Positions 6,666-12,798 of a stretch of DNA of 12,798 nucleotides are shown here, in pieces. The position numbers and the translations under genes are program-made. Under the pieces are notes generated by a model. It searched no databases, was not told the origin of the DNA, and was given only the letters and a program-made list of their open reading frames with translations. Source of the stretch: JANXVY01 sp038329675. GTDB lineage: Bacteria > Pseudomonadota > Alphaproteobacteria > Rhizobiales > Hyphomicrobiaceae. The stretch covers positions 1 through 12,798 of the forward strand of contig JBBQNE010000092.1 in assembly GCA_038329675.1 (NCBI GenBank), in the 5' to 3' direction. Numbering within the stretch: the first letter of the stretch is position 1; every line of letters starts with the position of its first letter.

Positions 6666-7541
6666 TTGGCGCTGATTGGCAGAAAACGCAACGCCAGGAT
6701 CAGGGCCCAGACCGGGGCCGAGACCGGGATCAAGACCGGGATCAAGACCGGGATGACCATCCAGACTTGGATCGCTGGCTGCGATTGCCGTCGGCTCGTG
6801 CGCCGATCGACCGCCGCGGTCTCCTCGGTCGTGGCACTAATTCTCGTGTCGGGGTGCGCAAGCCCGCGGGGACCGGCGCTCGGCGATGCGATTTCGCGGG
6901 CCTACCCTGGTCACGACGAAGTTCAACCGAAGCTCGCCATTGGCAATGATCCAGCGAGCTTCCCGTATACGCCTGGCGCGCTGATCCTGGCCGTGGCTGG
7001 CGGCGACCCGAACGGGACTACCGGAGGCCACTCATGGAGCCAACTGTGGACCGCCGAAACTGATTTTCGCTGCGGCCACACCACCCCAATCGGCAAGCTG
7101 AGAACGGTCCAGCTCAAACCCTACGTCATCGGAACGGGTGCCGCCGCTTCGATCGCAACGCGCGAACATGCCCAGGAGCACGCCCAGGACTGGTTGGCTG
7201 GCAGCACCGGGCTATCGCGCGCTTCGCTCACCGGCGTATCATCGGTCCGCATCGCGCTGACGAACGTCCGCCGCATCGCCCCTTCCCAGCGCCAACTCGC
7301 ACAACTCACGAGCGAAGCGGCCAATGGCTGCCCACTTGCGGTCGTTGGCGGATGGAAGCCTGTCAAAGCTGTTTTGATCGGCGACCTCCGCGTTGAGGTC
7401 AGATTTGAGCGCAGTTTCCAACTTGGGGCCCGCTTGGCGCTGTTGCGGGAACTGCAACTGTCGTTTGGCGTTGGCTACGAACAGGTTTCTGACAATGCGC
7501 TGCTGGGCCGCCAAGTGGCCTTCGGCGTCCAGTGGCAGTAG
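6666..7541 (+). CDS. Putative lipoprotein of unknown function, paralogue of the previous gene
   Basis: From the TTG at 6666 the product has 291 residues. A hydrophobic stretch ends in a lipobox, LILVSGC (Cys64), so the protein should be cut by signal peptidase II and lipid-anchored. If translation starts at the ATG at 6753 the lipobox cysteine becomes residue 35, a more usual signal length; the TTG has the better Shine-Dalgarno. The extra 29 residues contain a 12-bp repeat-encoded TGIKTGIKTG and rarer codons such as AGA, AGG and GGG. The mature part carries LWTAETDFRC (AETD 130-133, Cys136) and Cys222 in ANGC. The preceding gene has the same AETD-x-[KR]-C motif and nearly the same cysteine spacing (86 here, 87 there), plus similar segments VRIALTNV and LRVEVRFERSFQLGARL near the C-terminus. 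I infer distant homology. Function unknown; a beta-rich envelope protein is likely. Confidence 0.78.
   Translation: MALIGRKRNARIRAQTGAETGIKTGIKTGMTIQTWIAGCDCRRLVRRSTAAVSSVVALILVSGCASPRGPALGDAISRAYPGHDEVQPKLAIGNDPASFPYTPGALILAVAGGDPNGTTGGHSWSQLWTAETDFRCGHTTPIGKLRTVQLKPYVIGTGAAASIATREHAQEHAQDWLAGSTGLSRASLTGVSSVRIALTNVRRIAPSQRQLAQLTSEAANGCPLAVVGGWKPVKAVLIGDLRVEVRFERSFQLGARLALLRELQLSFGVGYEQVSDNALLGRQVAFGVQWQ
6709..6756. repeat. 12-bp tandem repeat, four copies, at the start of the lipoprotein gene
   Basis: Copies of AGACCGGGATCA lie at 6721-6732 and 6733-6744, with variant copies AGACCGGGGCCG at 6709-6720 and AGACCGGGATGA at 6745-6756. If translated from the TTG at 6666 they give TGAETGIKTGIKTGM. 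The last copy contains the alternative ATG start at 6753-6755. Confidence 0.92.
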
Positions 7542-7704
7542 GCGGGGACGGCGTGCCATCGCTCGGCGAAACGCGAGCAAGTCAAACGCCTTAGGAACCG
7601 AAGCAAACCAAAAGCACTATAATGCCGTAACGACCTTGCTTACGAAGATGAGCAACCGGCGATCGGTCCATCGTGACCGCTCCCATCAAACGGACGACCC
7701 GAAT

Positions 7705-7732
7705 TTGACGCACAAAACAAGACCAATAATAA
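7705..7732 (+). promoter_or_regulatory. Possible sigma-70-like promoter before the PQQ dehydrogenase gene
   Basis: TTGACG (7705-7710) matches a -35 box in five of six positions, and TAATAA (7727-7732) follows after 16 bases as a poor -10 box. The stretch around it is AT-rich compared with its surroundings. It would leave a leader of about 20 bases before the GAGGA Shine-Dalgarno (7746-7750) and the ATG at 7758. The weak -10 match keeps confidence low. Confidence 0.3.
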
Positions 7733-7757
7733 ACAACGATCACCCGAGGAAACCACA

Positions 7758-9029
7758 ATGAGCAAGCGTCTTTATCAGTCGCTCACACTGGCCGTTTTGG
7801 CCGGAGCGGGCATCGCCTCGACGGCCATCGCCCAAAGCAAAGCGCCGACCCTGTCGAGCACCGTCGTCCTGAAAGGTCGAGATGCGCCCTGGGACATGGC
7901 CTTCCTTCCCGATGGCACAATGTTTTTTACTGAGAAGTGCATTGGCCTGTCTGTCAGATCGCCGACAGGAACCGTCAGCGCCCTGCTCGGCATGAAGGAT
8001 TCAAAGGGCTATCCTGAAACGGCAGCTGACCTGTTTTGCAGCGGCCAAGCCGGGATGAGCGGGGTCGCGATCGACCCGAATTTTGCAACCAACCGCTTCA
8101 TTTATGTCTACTCGGCCTCAAGCACGACGGCGCCTGGCACCAATCGCGTCATGCGCTTAACCGTCAACGCCGATATGACAAAGGTTGCCAACCGCACCGA
8201 TATCGTCACCGACATTCCCTACAAGCCGGCCGCGAGCAACCACCCCTTCGGCGACCCAGGAGCGCACAACGGCGGGCGACTCCGCTTCGGCCCAGCCGAC
8301 GGGTTCTTGTATGTCACGACCGGCGACACCCACAACGGCGAGGTGCCACAAAGCGCAACGCGCGTCGGCGGCAAGGTTTTGCGCATTGACCGCGACGGGA
8401 AGGCAGCCCCAGGGAACGGCGCGCCACAGGGCTTCGATGCGCGTGTTTACACCTACGGACATCGCAACCCACAGGGCATCTGCTTCCGGCCAGGTTCGAA
8501 CCAGCCGTTCACGGCCGAGAACGGCCCATGGCACAGCGATGAGGTGACGGCGCTCGTTGCTGGCGGCAACGCCGGTTGGGATCCTCGCCCAAATGTCGGC
8601 GGCCGCAAGGACTGCCCGGACGGCTATTGCGGCTACTCGCCCAACCAGATGGGCGCGATGGACCCCAAGGAACGCGCTGCCTTCATGCCGATGACCGACC
8701 TCAAGACCTACCCAGCTGCCATGAAGCCCGCCTGGAACAACGAAGGCCTGTCGCAAGGCATGTCGTCGTGCACCTTCCTCAGCGGCGCGCAGTGGAAGGA
8801 TTGGGACGGCCGCATGCTCGTTGGCATGATGGGCATTGGCATCCACGGTACGCCCGTTGGCAACCGCCTCGACGTGCTTGATGTTCCAGCCGATGGCTTG
8901 TCATCGACGCGGACAACGGTGTCGTTGCCAATGCCAGCCGGTCGCTTCCGTTCAGTGGTGCAGGCTCCCGATGGGTTCTTGTATGTCGCGACGGACGGTG
9001 GCGAGATCTACCAGATGAAGCCGAACTGA
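7758..9029 (+). CDS. Periplasmic PQQ-dependent sugar (glucose/sorbosone-type) dehydrogenase
   Basis: The 423-residue product belongs to the glucose/sorbosone dehydrogenase family, six-bladed propellers that use pyrroloquinoline quinone to oxidise sugars or related aldehydes or alcohols in the periplasm. A signal peptide ends at about residue 25 (TAIAQS). Family marks are APWDMAFLPDGTMFFTEK (43-60), SGVAIDPNF, the AHNGGRLRFGPADGFLYVTTGD block (169-190) with His170 as likely catalytic base, GKVLRIDRDG (205-214), the YGHRNPQG loop (233-240), ENGPWHSDEV (254-263) and the final APDGFLYVATDGGEIYQM. The mature protein has six cysteines (61, 94, 242, 286, 291, 338), an even number that would suit disulfides. 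The true substrate cannot be read from sequence; sorbosone dehydrogenase is only a family name. The start has a GAGGA seven bases upstream. A c-type cytochrome gene follows 247 bp downstream on the same strand and is a plausible electron acceptor. Confidence 0.92.
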   Translation: MSKRLYQSLTLAVLAGAGIASTAIAQSKAPTLSSTVVLKGRDAPWDMAFLPDGTMFFTEKCIGLSVRSPTGTVSALLGMKDSKGYPETAADLFCSGQAGMSGVAIDPNFATNRFIYVYSASSTTAPGTNRVMRLTVNADMTKVANRTDIVTDIPYKPAASNHPFGDPGAHNGGRLRFGPADGFLYVTTGDTHNGEVPQSATRVGGKVLRIDRDGKAAPGNGAPQGFDARVYTYGHRNPQGICFRPGSNQPFTAENGPWHSDEVTALVAGGNAGWDPRPNVGGRKDCPDGYCGYSPNQMGAMDPKERAAFMPMTDLKTYPAAMKPAWNNEGLSQGMSSCTFLSGAQWKDWDGRMLVGMMGIGIHGTPVGNRLDVLDVPADGLSSTRTTVSLPMPAGRFRSVVQAPDGFLYVATDGGEIYQMKPN

Positions 9030-9062
9030 CCTGAACTTACCTGACCCGAACTGAGACGTAGG

Positions 9063-9107
9063 CCGGGAGCAAGAGGTGGCAACGTTGTGCGCGCCTCAAG
9101 CTCCCGG
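9063..9107. other. Hairpin between the dehydrogenase and cytochrome genes
   Basis: CCGGGAGC (9063-9070) pairs with GCTCCCGG (9100-9107), and after two mismatches GAGG (9073-9076) pairs with CCTC (9094-9097). This is a 12-bp interrupted stem 34 bp after the dehydrogenase stop. It lacks a T-run, so it may be an RNA-stabilising or attenuating structure, or a factor-dependent terminator, rather than an intrinsic terminator. Confidence 0.45.
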
Positions 9108-9123
9108 TCATTTAGCCCGGGTA

Positions 9124-9161
9124 GCAATTGACCCGGATCGCAATTGGGCCCCGGTCAATTG
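9124..9161. repeat. Short imperfect inverted repeat CAATTGACC(C)GG / CCGGTCAATTG
   Basis: The stretch contains CAATTGACCCGG, then CAATTGG, then CCGGTCAATTG; the first and last pair with a single-base bulge. It lies between the dehydrogenase and cytochrome genes. It could be a protein-binding dyad or chance decay of a repeat; nothing further supports a function. Confidence 0.4.
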
Positions 9162-9276
9162 GCCGACCGTCATTCAGCTGACCGTCCGTCGGCCGAAGAC
9201 AATACCGTCGAAGACAATACGGACGAAGATGCGTCGTCCTGCACATTGATGAACAATCCTCGGCTAGAAACCCGCC

Positions 9277-9600
9277 ATGATCACACTCCGAGCCATCGCC
9301 GTTGTTGCAGCGCTGCTGGCTACGTCATCGGCGGCCGTTGCCAACCCCGAAGCTACATCCGACCTCGTCCGCAGCAAGAATTGCGGCGCATGCCACCACC
9401 TCGAACGCAAGATGAACGGGCCGGCTTTTAAGGCCATCGCCGAGCGCTATGCTGGAGACCAAGCGGCCGCAGCAGCGCTCAGCGCCAAAATTATGGCTGG
9501 CGGAGGCGGTGTGTGGGGGCCGATGGCCATGCCCGCACAAGCCCAAGTCTCGCCGGAGGAAGCCGCGGCGATCGTGCAATGGATTTTGAGCCAGAGGTAA
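9277..9600 (+). CDS. Small periplasmic class I cytochrome c (c551-like)
   Basis: The 107-residue product has a signal peptide ending at about residue 23 (AAVANP) and a mature part of about 84 residues, the usual size of cytochrome c551/c552. The haem attachment motif CGACH is at 36-40, with His40 as one axial ligand. The segment GGGGVWGPMAMPAQ (75-88) closely follows the c551 pattern VWGPxPMPP, giving Met85 as the second ligand. The C-terminal helix AAAIVQWILSQR matches the KWVLSQK end of c551. Such proteins shuttle electrons between periplasmic dehydrogenases and terminal oxidases or bc1. Placement after the PQQ dehydrogenase suggests it serves that enzyme, which is an inference. The Shine-Dalgarno is weak. 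The gap to the dehydrogenase holds hairpins, so the two genes may be separately controlled. Confidence 0.93.
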   Translation: MITLRAIAVVAALLATSSAAVANPEATSDLVRSKNCGACHHLERKMNGPAFKAIAERYAGDQAAAAALSAKIMAGGGGVWGPMAMPAQAQVSPEEAAAIVQWILSQR

Positions 9601-9922
9601 CCGGGCTGGCGGTGCCCAATCCGTGACGCGGAGCAACGCGACCTCGCGCGCCTGCTGGCATTCCAACTCGAGCCTCCTACTAGCTGACCAAAATCCAAAA
9701 ACCGGGTGACGTGGCAAGCGTCCCGCCAGCCGAGCATCAGGCAGGTCTCGCTTGCACAGCGATAGTGACGACCCTACGTCGCGCCGCAGGGCGATGAGCG
9801 CGCGGCGGCAACCGTGTCGCTAAGGCGCGACGCGTCACTGACGCCGAAATCCTATATAGCCATGCCCACGTCCCGGTCGCAAAACCGGTACGGCAAGTAG
9901 CTCAACAGGACGGCGGGGTCAG
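9601..9922. other. Intergenic region, no gene recognised
   Basis: This 322-bp stretch has no frame with family resemblance. It must contain the end of the cytochrome transcript and the promoter of the gene at 9923. An AT-rich CCTATATAGCC at about 9850-9860 is the only -10-like feature, without a good -35 partner. TAGCTCAAC near 9897 recalls part of a tRNA D-arm, but no cloverleaf can be built. Confidence 0.5.
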
Positions 9923-10903
9923 ATGGCAGCGGCAGGCGATCGGTTGGTAACGGTATTTGGTGGATCGGGTTTCGTCGGGCGCTACGCTGTGCGCGCGTTC
10001 GCCAAGCGCGGCTGGCGCGTGCGCGCCGCAGTCCGCCGCCCCGACCTCGCAGGCCACCTCCAGCCGGGCGGCGCCGTCGGACAAATCCACGCCGTGCAGG
10101 CAAACCTCCGTTTCCCCGATAGCGTCCGCCGCGCCGTCGAAGGGGCAACCTGCGTCGTCAATAGCGTCGGCGTGCTGGCCCCAACCGGCGCCCAGACATT
10201 CGATAAGCTGCACGTCGAAGGCGCCCGCGAGGTCGCCCGCGCCGCACGCGAAGCTGGCGCCACCCGTTTTGTGCATGTTTCCGCGATTGGCGCCGACTAT
10301 GCCTCATCAGCCCAATACGCTCGCACCAAAGGCGAGGGCGAGCGCGCCGTGCTCGAAGAATTTCCAGGCGCGATCATCCTGCGTCCATCAATCGTGTTTG
10401 GCCGCGAGGACCAGTTCTTCAATCGGTTCGCCAACCTTGCAACCATGTCGCCATTCCTGCCTCTAATCGGCGGCGGCAAAACCAAGTTCCAGCCCGTGTT
10501 TGTGGGCGACCTCGCTGAGGCAATCGTGCTGGCAGCCGAGGGCGCAGGCAAACCCGGCGCGGTGTATGAACTCGGCGGCCCAGCCGTCTTGTCGTTCCGC
10601 GACCTCCTCGATCGCACGCTCGAATGGTCGCAACGCAAACGCTTTTATTTACCGCTCCCGTTCTGGGCAGCCAAACTCCAAGCCGTGATGACCAAGCCGT
10701 TGCCAAATGCGCTACGCCCGATCACCGTCGACCAGGTCCGCATGTTGCAGGCTGGCGACAATGTCGTAAGTCCAGCTGCGCTCGCCGACGGTCGCACATT
10801 AGCTGGCCTCGGTGTCACATCCCTGACGCCCGTCGAGGCCGAGGTGCCGCTCTATCTTGAGCGCTTCCGACCAAGGGGGCAATTCTCGCGCTATCGCGGC
10901 TGA
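9923..10903 (+). CDS. NDUFA9-like NAD(P)-binding protein (atypical SDR, complex I-associated subunit family)
   Basis: The 326-residue product is an atypical short-chain dehydrogenase/epimerase-fold protein of the complex I NDUFA9 family, which is widespread in Alphaproteobacteria and related to a mitochondrial complex I accessory subunit. The N-terminal Rossmann motif VFGGSGFVGR (11-20) binds the nucleotide. VVNSVGVLAP (78-87), FVHVSAIGAD (116-125) and a Tyr132-x3-Lys136 pair in QYARTKGEGE follow the SDR layout, then IILRPSIVFG and FQPVFVGDLAEAI, which are typical of the family. No signal or membrane segment is evident, so it should be cytosolic. In bacteria the role is not well established: it may bind NADPH and associate with complex I, or act as a ubiquinone- or sugar-nucleotide-related reductase. 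It converges with the GST gene, with 36 bp between the stops. The start is an ATG after a G-rich GGCGGGG stretch. Confidence 0.9.
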   Translation: MAAAGDRLVTVFGGSGFVGRYAVRAFAKRGWRVRAAVRRPDLAGHLQPGGAVGQIHAVQANLRFPDSVRRAVEGATCVVNSVGVLAPTGAQTFDKLHVEGAREVARAAREAGATRFVHVSAIGADYASSAQYARTKGEGERAVLEEFPGAIILRPSIVFGREDQFFNRFANLATMSPFLPLIGGGKTKFQPVFVGDLAEAIVLAAEGAGKPGAVYELGGPAVLSFRDLLDRTLEWSQRKRFYLPLPFWAAKLQAVMTKPLPNALRPITVDQVRMLQAGDNVVSPAALADGRTLAGLGVTSLTPVEAEVPLYLERFRPRGQFSRYRG

Positions 10904-10939
10904 TATCGATCCGGCGAAATTGTCGCCGCGCCAGGACGC

Positions 10940-11635
10940 CTACCCAGTCGATTTCGCCGTCTGCCCAAACAGGATCGCGCGGCTCGCCTCGTCAACCGTG
11001 GCAGCCTTGTTGATCTCTTCAGCGCGCGCGTAAGCCCGCACGGTCGCTGGCCGCGCGCGGATGGCTTCAAACCAACGCCGCAGGTTTGGAGAGTCGTCGA
11101 GATTTTGGTTTTGCCGCTTCCACGGAACGATCCACGGATAGGCCGCCATGTCGGCGATGGAGTAGTCGCCAGCCACATACGCTCGGTCCGCCAACCGCCG
11201 GTCCAGCACGCCGTAAAGACGGTTCGTCTCGTTCACATAGCGGTCGATCGCATAGGGGATCTTTTCGGGCGCGTACTGCACGAAATGATGGTTCTGCCCG
11301 GCCATCGGCCCAAGCCCGCCCATCTGCCAAAACAACCACTGCGACACCTCGGTCCGCCCGCGCAGATCGGCTGGAATGAACTGCCCGGTCTTATCGGCCA
11401 GATAGAGCAGGATCGCACCGCTCTCAAACACCGAGATCGGTTCGCCGCCGCCAAATGGCGCGTGATCGACGATCGCCGGGATGCGATTATTGGGCGCAAT
11501 CGCCAGGAAGTCCGGGCGAAATTGCTCGCCCTTCGAAATATTGACGGGCATAATCCGGTAATCGATGCCCGCCTCTTCGAGAAACATCACCACCTTGTGC
11601 CCGTTCGGCGTCGTCCAATAATGCAGATCAATCAC
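10940..11635 (-). CDS. Glutathione S-transferase, nu class (YfcG/YghU-like disulfide-bond oxidoreductase)
   Basis: From the chosen GTG the product has 231 residues. It starts MIDLHYWTTPNGHKVVMFLEEAG; Thr9 and Asn11 correspond to the residues that contact glutathione or its disulfide in E. coli YfcG, which has disulfide reductase activity rather than classical transferase activity. The thioredoxin-like domain continues with FLAIAPNNRIPAIVDH and the glutathione-binding FESGAILLYLAD. The all-helical C-terminal domain includes QWLFWQMGGLGPMAGQNHHF and YSIADMAAYPWIVPW, both typical of the YghU/YfcG group. The frame stays open upstream to 11701, but the extension is unlike the family, and AGGAGA lies seven bases before the GTG. 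It is cytosolic and probably acts in thiol and oxidative-stress balance. It converges with the NDUFA9-like gene. Confidence 0.93.
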   Translation of the reverse strand: MIDLHYWTTPNGHKVVMFLEEAGIDYRIMPVNISKGEQFRPDFLAIAPNNRIPAIVDHAPFGGGEPISVFESGAILLYLADKTGQFIPADLRGRTEVSQWLFWQMGGLGPMAGQNHHFVQYAPEKIPYAIDRYVNETNRLYGVLDRRLADRAYVAGDYSIADMAAYPWIVPWKRQNQNLDDSPNLRRWFEAIRARPATVRAYARAEEINKAATVDEASRAILFGQTAKSTG

Positions 11636-11642
11636 GACGCGT

Positions 11643-11648
11643 TCTCCT
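11643..11648 (-). promoter_or_regulatory. Shine-Dalgarno AGGAGA deciding the GTG start of the GST gene
   Basis: Read on the minus strand, AGGAGA is followed after seven bases by GTG at 11633-11635. This spacing and the match of the resulting N-terminus to the family fix the start; a longer frame beginning at 11701 has no such support. Confidence 0.7.
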
Positions 11649-11803
11649 GCAACAAGTTCGACCAACACGACCTCGGATCGATGACAACTCGGACAAAGCA
11701 CTGGTTCGTCAGTTCCGAATTGCCGATAAGGTAGCTAGGTGACCCGCAACTTGCAAGCCCAACCGCGCGCATGAACGGACGCCCGGCCCATTTTGCGCCG
11801 CCG

Positions 11804-12798
11804 TTACTCCGCCGCGGCGCGTTTGCCAGCTAACGCCGCTTGTGTCAGCACGGCGCGTAATGCGGCGGGCTTCAGCGGCTTGCGCAACCGGATAAAACCA
11901 GCGTTGCGGATCTCGCGCTGAATGTCCGTCGAATGGTCGGCCGTGATGATGATGGCTGGGATGTCGAACGTCGATGCCCGACGAATCGCTGCGATTGCAT
12001 CGAGGCCGGTCTGGCCGTGGTCGAGGTGGTAATCGGCCAAAATAATATCGGGCCACAAGTTGCGCATTTTGGGGAACCCCATGCGCCGGCTCGTTACGGC
12101 CTCCGCGCTGCCAGCCGTCTCAATCGTCGAGCCCCATTCTCGCAACAGCGCCTCCATACCGGCCAGCACGTCTGGCTCGTTGTCGAGGCACAAGATACGC
12201 TGGCCGAGAATGCTAATCACCGCCGGTCCAGCTGCAACGCGTTTCAAGTCAGTTTCCGCAGGCGGCGCCATGGGGACCCGGATCGCAAACATCGACCCTC
12301 GCCCAACCTGCGACGTAAGCACGATCGGCGCGCCCAACATGCGCGAAATTCGCTCCACGATCGATAAGCCAAGTCCCGTGCCCCGCTCAGGCCCACTATC
12401 GCCGAGCCTCTGGAATTCTTGAAAAATAATCGTCTGATGTTCCCGGGCAATGCCAGGGCCAGTGTCATAAACGCTAATCGCAGCCTCAGTGCCCGCGCGG
12501 CGCACCCCCACCAGTACGCGGCCCTCATGCGTGTACTTGATGGCGTTCTGAATCAGGTTTTGCAGCACCCGCCGCAGCATCCGACGGTCCGATCGCACCC
12601 ATATGTGCGTCGCGATTATTTTGAACTCGAGCCCGCGCGCGGCCGCCACCGGCTCAAACTCAAGCTTCAGCTGTTCGAGGACAGGGGCCAGCGGAAAGGT
12701 ATCCAATTCCGGCTCAAGCCGCCCCGCGTCGATTCGCGAGACCTCGATGAGCGCTGAAAAAATCTCCTCAACCGCCACCAGTGATGCGTCGAGCTTAC
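11804..12798 (-). CDS. Hybrid sensor histidine kinase/response regulator, C-terminal part (cut by window edge)
   Basis: The frame runs in from the right edge; about 331 residues are visible and the sensor part is outside. The visible N-terminus KLDASLVAVEEIFSALIEVS and then RIDAG is the second helix of a dimerisation domain; the phospho-accepting His lies just beyond the edge. The HATPase domain follows, with N box NLIQNAIKYT, G1 box DTGPGI, F box FQEFQRL and G2 box GTGLGLSIV, all intact. After a short linker a receiver domain begins at ILCLDNEPDVLAGM (acidic Asp-Asn-Glu pocket), with the likely phosphorylated Asp in IILADYHLD, the Thr of IIITADHS and the Lys of LRKPLKP. The kinase probably phosphorylates its own receiver or works with a phosphotransfer protein. 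No output domain is fused. It lies 168 bp upstream of the GST gene on the same strand. Confidence 0.94.
   Translation of the reverse strand, partial: KLDASLVAVEEIFSALIEVSRIDAGRLEPELDTFPLAPVLEQLKLEFEPVAAARGLEFKIIATHIWVRSDRRMLRRVLQNLIQNAIKYTHEGRVLVGVRRAGTEAAISVYDTGPGIAREHQTIIFQEFQRLGDSGPERGTGLGLSIVERISRMLGAPIVLTSQVGRGSMFAIRVPMAPPAETDLKRVAAGPAVISILGQRILCLDNEPDVLAGMEALLREWGSTIETAGSAEAVTSRRMGFPKMRNLWPDIILADYHLDHGQTGLDAIAAIRRASTFDIPAIIITADHSTDIQREIRNAGFIRLRKPLKPAALRAVLTQAALAGKRAAAE

Noticed and set aside
8157..8846. Minus-strand open frame of 229 codons across the dehydrogenase gene.
   Set aside because: Antisense shadow of a gene with clear family motifs.
9880..9922. TAGCTCAACAGG and a CCGG-loop-CCGG stretch resembling tRNA pieces.
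   Set aside because: No D-stem partner, anticodon arm or T-loop consensus can be placed, so no cloverleaf forms.
10913..10958. GGCGAAAT / ATTTCGCC inverted repeat at the convergent end of the NDUFA9-like and GST genes.
   Set aside because: Loop of 30 bases, no T-run, and one arm lies inside the GST coding end; chance is likely.

Overview
The window looks like a chromosomal segment of an alphaproteobacterium, most likely a member of the Hyphomicrobiales (Rhizobiales). The signs are a fairly GC-rich composition, a head-gene block of the gene transfer agent (GTA)/HK97 type in the alphaproteobacterial order, an NDUFA9-like SDR protein common in this class, and a dispersed palindromic element of a kind I associate with Bradyrhizobium and its relatives. 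Family or genus cannot be fixed from the sequence alone.

Positions 1-5110, minus strand: a phage-derived DNA packaging and head module. In the direction of transcription it runs from a probable small terminase (5110-4205), to the large terminase (4299-2947), portal (2246-942), HK97-type prohead protease (831-157) and the first 33 codons of the major capsid protein (99-1, cut by the window edge). This is the order known from the Rhodobacter capsulatus GTA and related clusters. The terminase and portal genes are separated by about 700 bp that hold a 7-bp tandem repeat, a frameshifted DUF559 endonuclease-like gene on the opposite strand and a double-hairpin repeat element.

Positions 5111-5752: no convincing gene. 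This is the upstream region of the head module on one side and of the next plus-strand genes on the other.

Positions 5753-9600, plus strand: a run of four exported proteins. Two adjacent proteins of unknown function, one with an ordinary signal peptide and one a likely lipoprotein, share an AETD-x-[KR]-C motif and a second cysteine 86-87 residues later, and so appear to be diverged paralogues. They are followed by a periplasmic PQQ-dependent sugar/sorbosone dehydrogenase and a small c551-type cytochrome c that could take its electrons. Together the last two form a plausible periplasmic oxidation and electron-transfer pair; whether the first two genes belong to it is unknown.

Positions 9923-12798: ordinary chromosomal genes. 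These are an NDUFA9-like NAD(P)-binding protein (plus strand), a nu-class (YfcG/YghU-like) glutathione S-transferase with a GTG start (minus strand), and the C-terminal part of a hybrid sensor histidine kinase with a receiver domain (minus strand, running off the right edge).

No tRNA, rRNA, CRISPR array, insertion sequence or integrase gene was recognised. The most unusual items are the paralogous pair of exported unknowns and the decorated 700-bp gap inside the head module.
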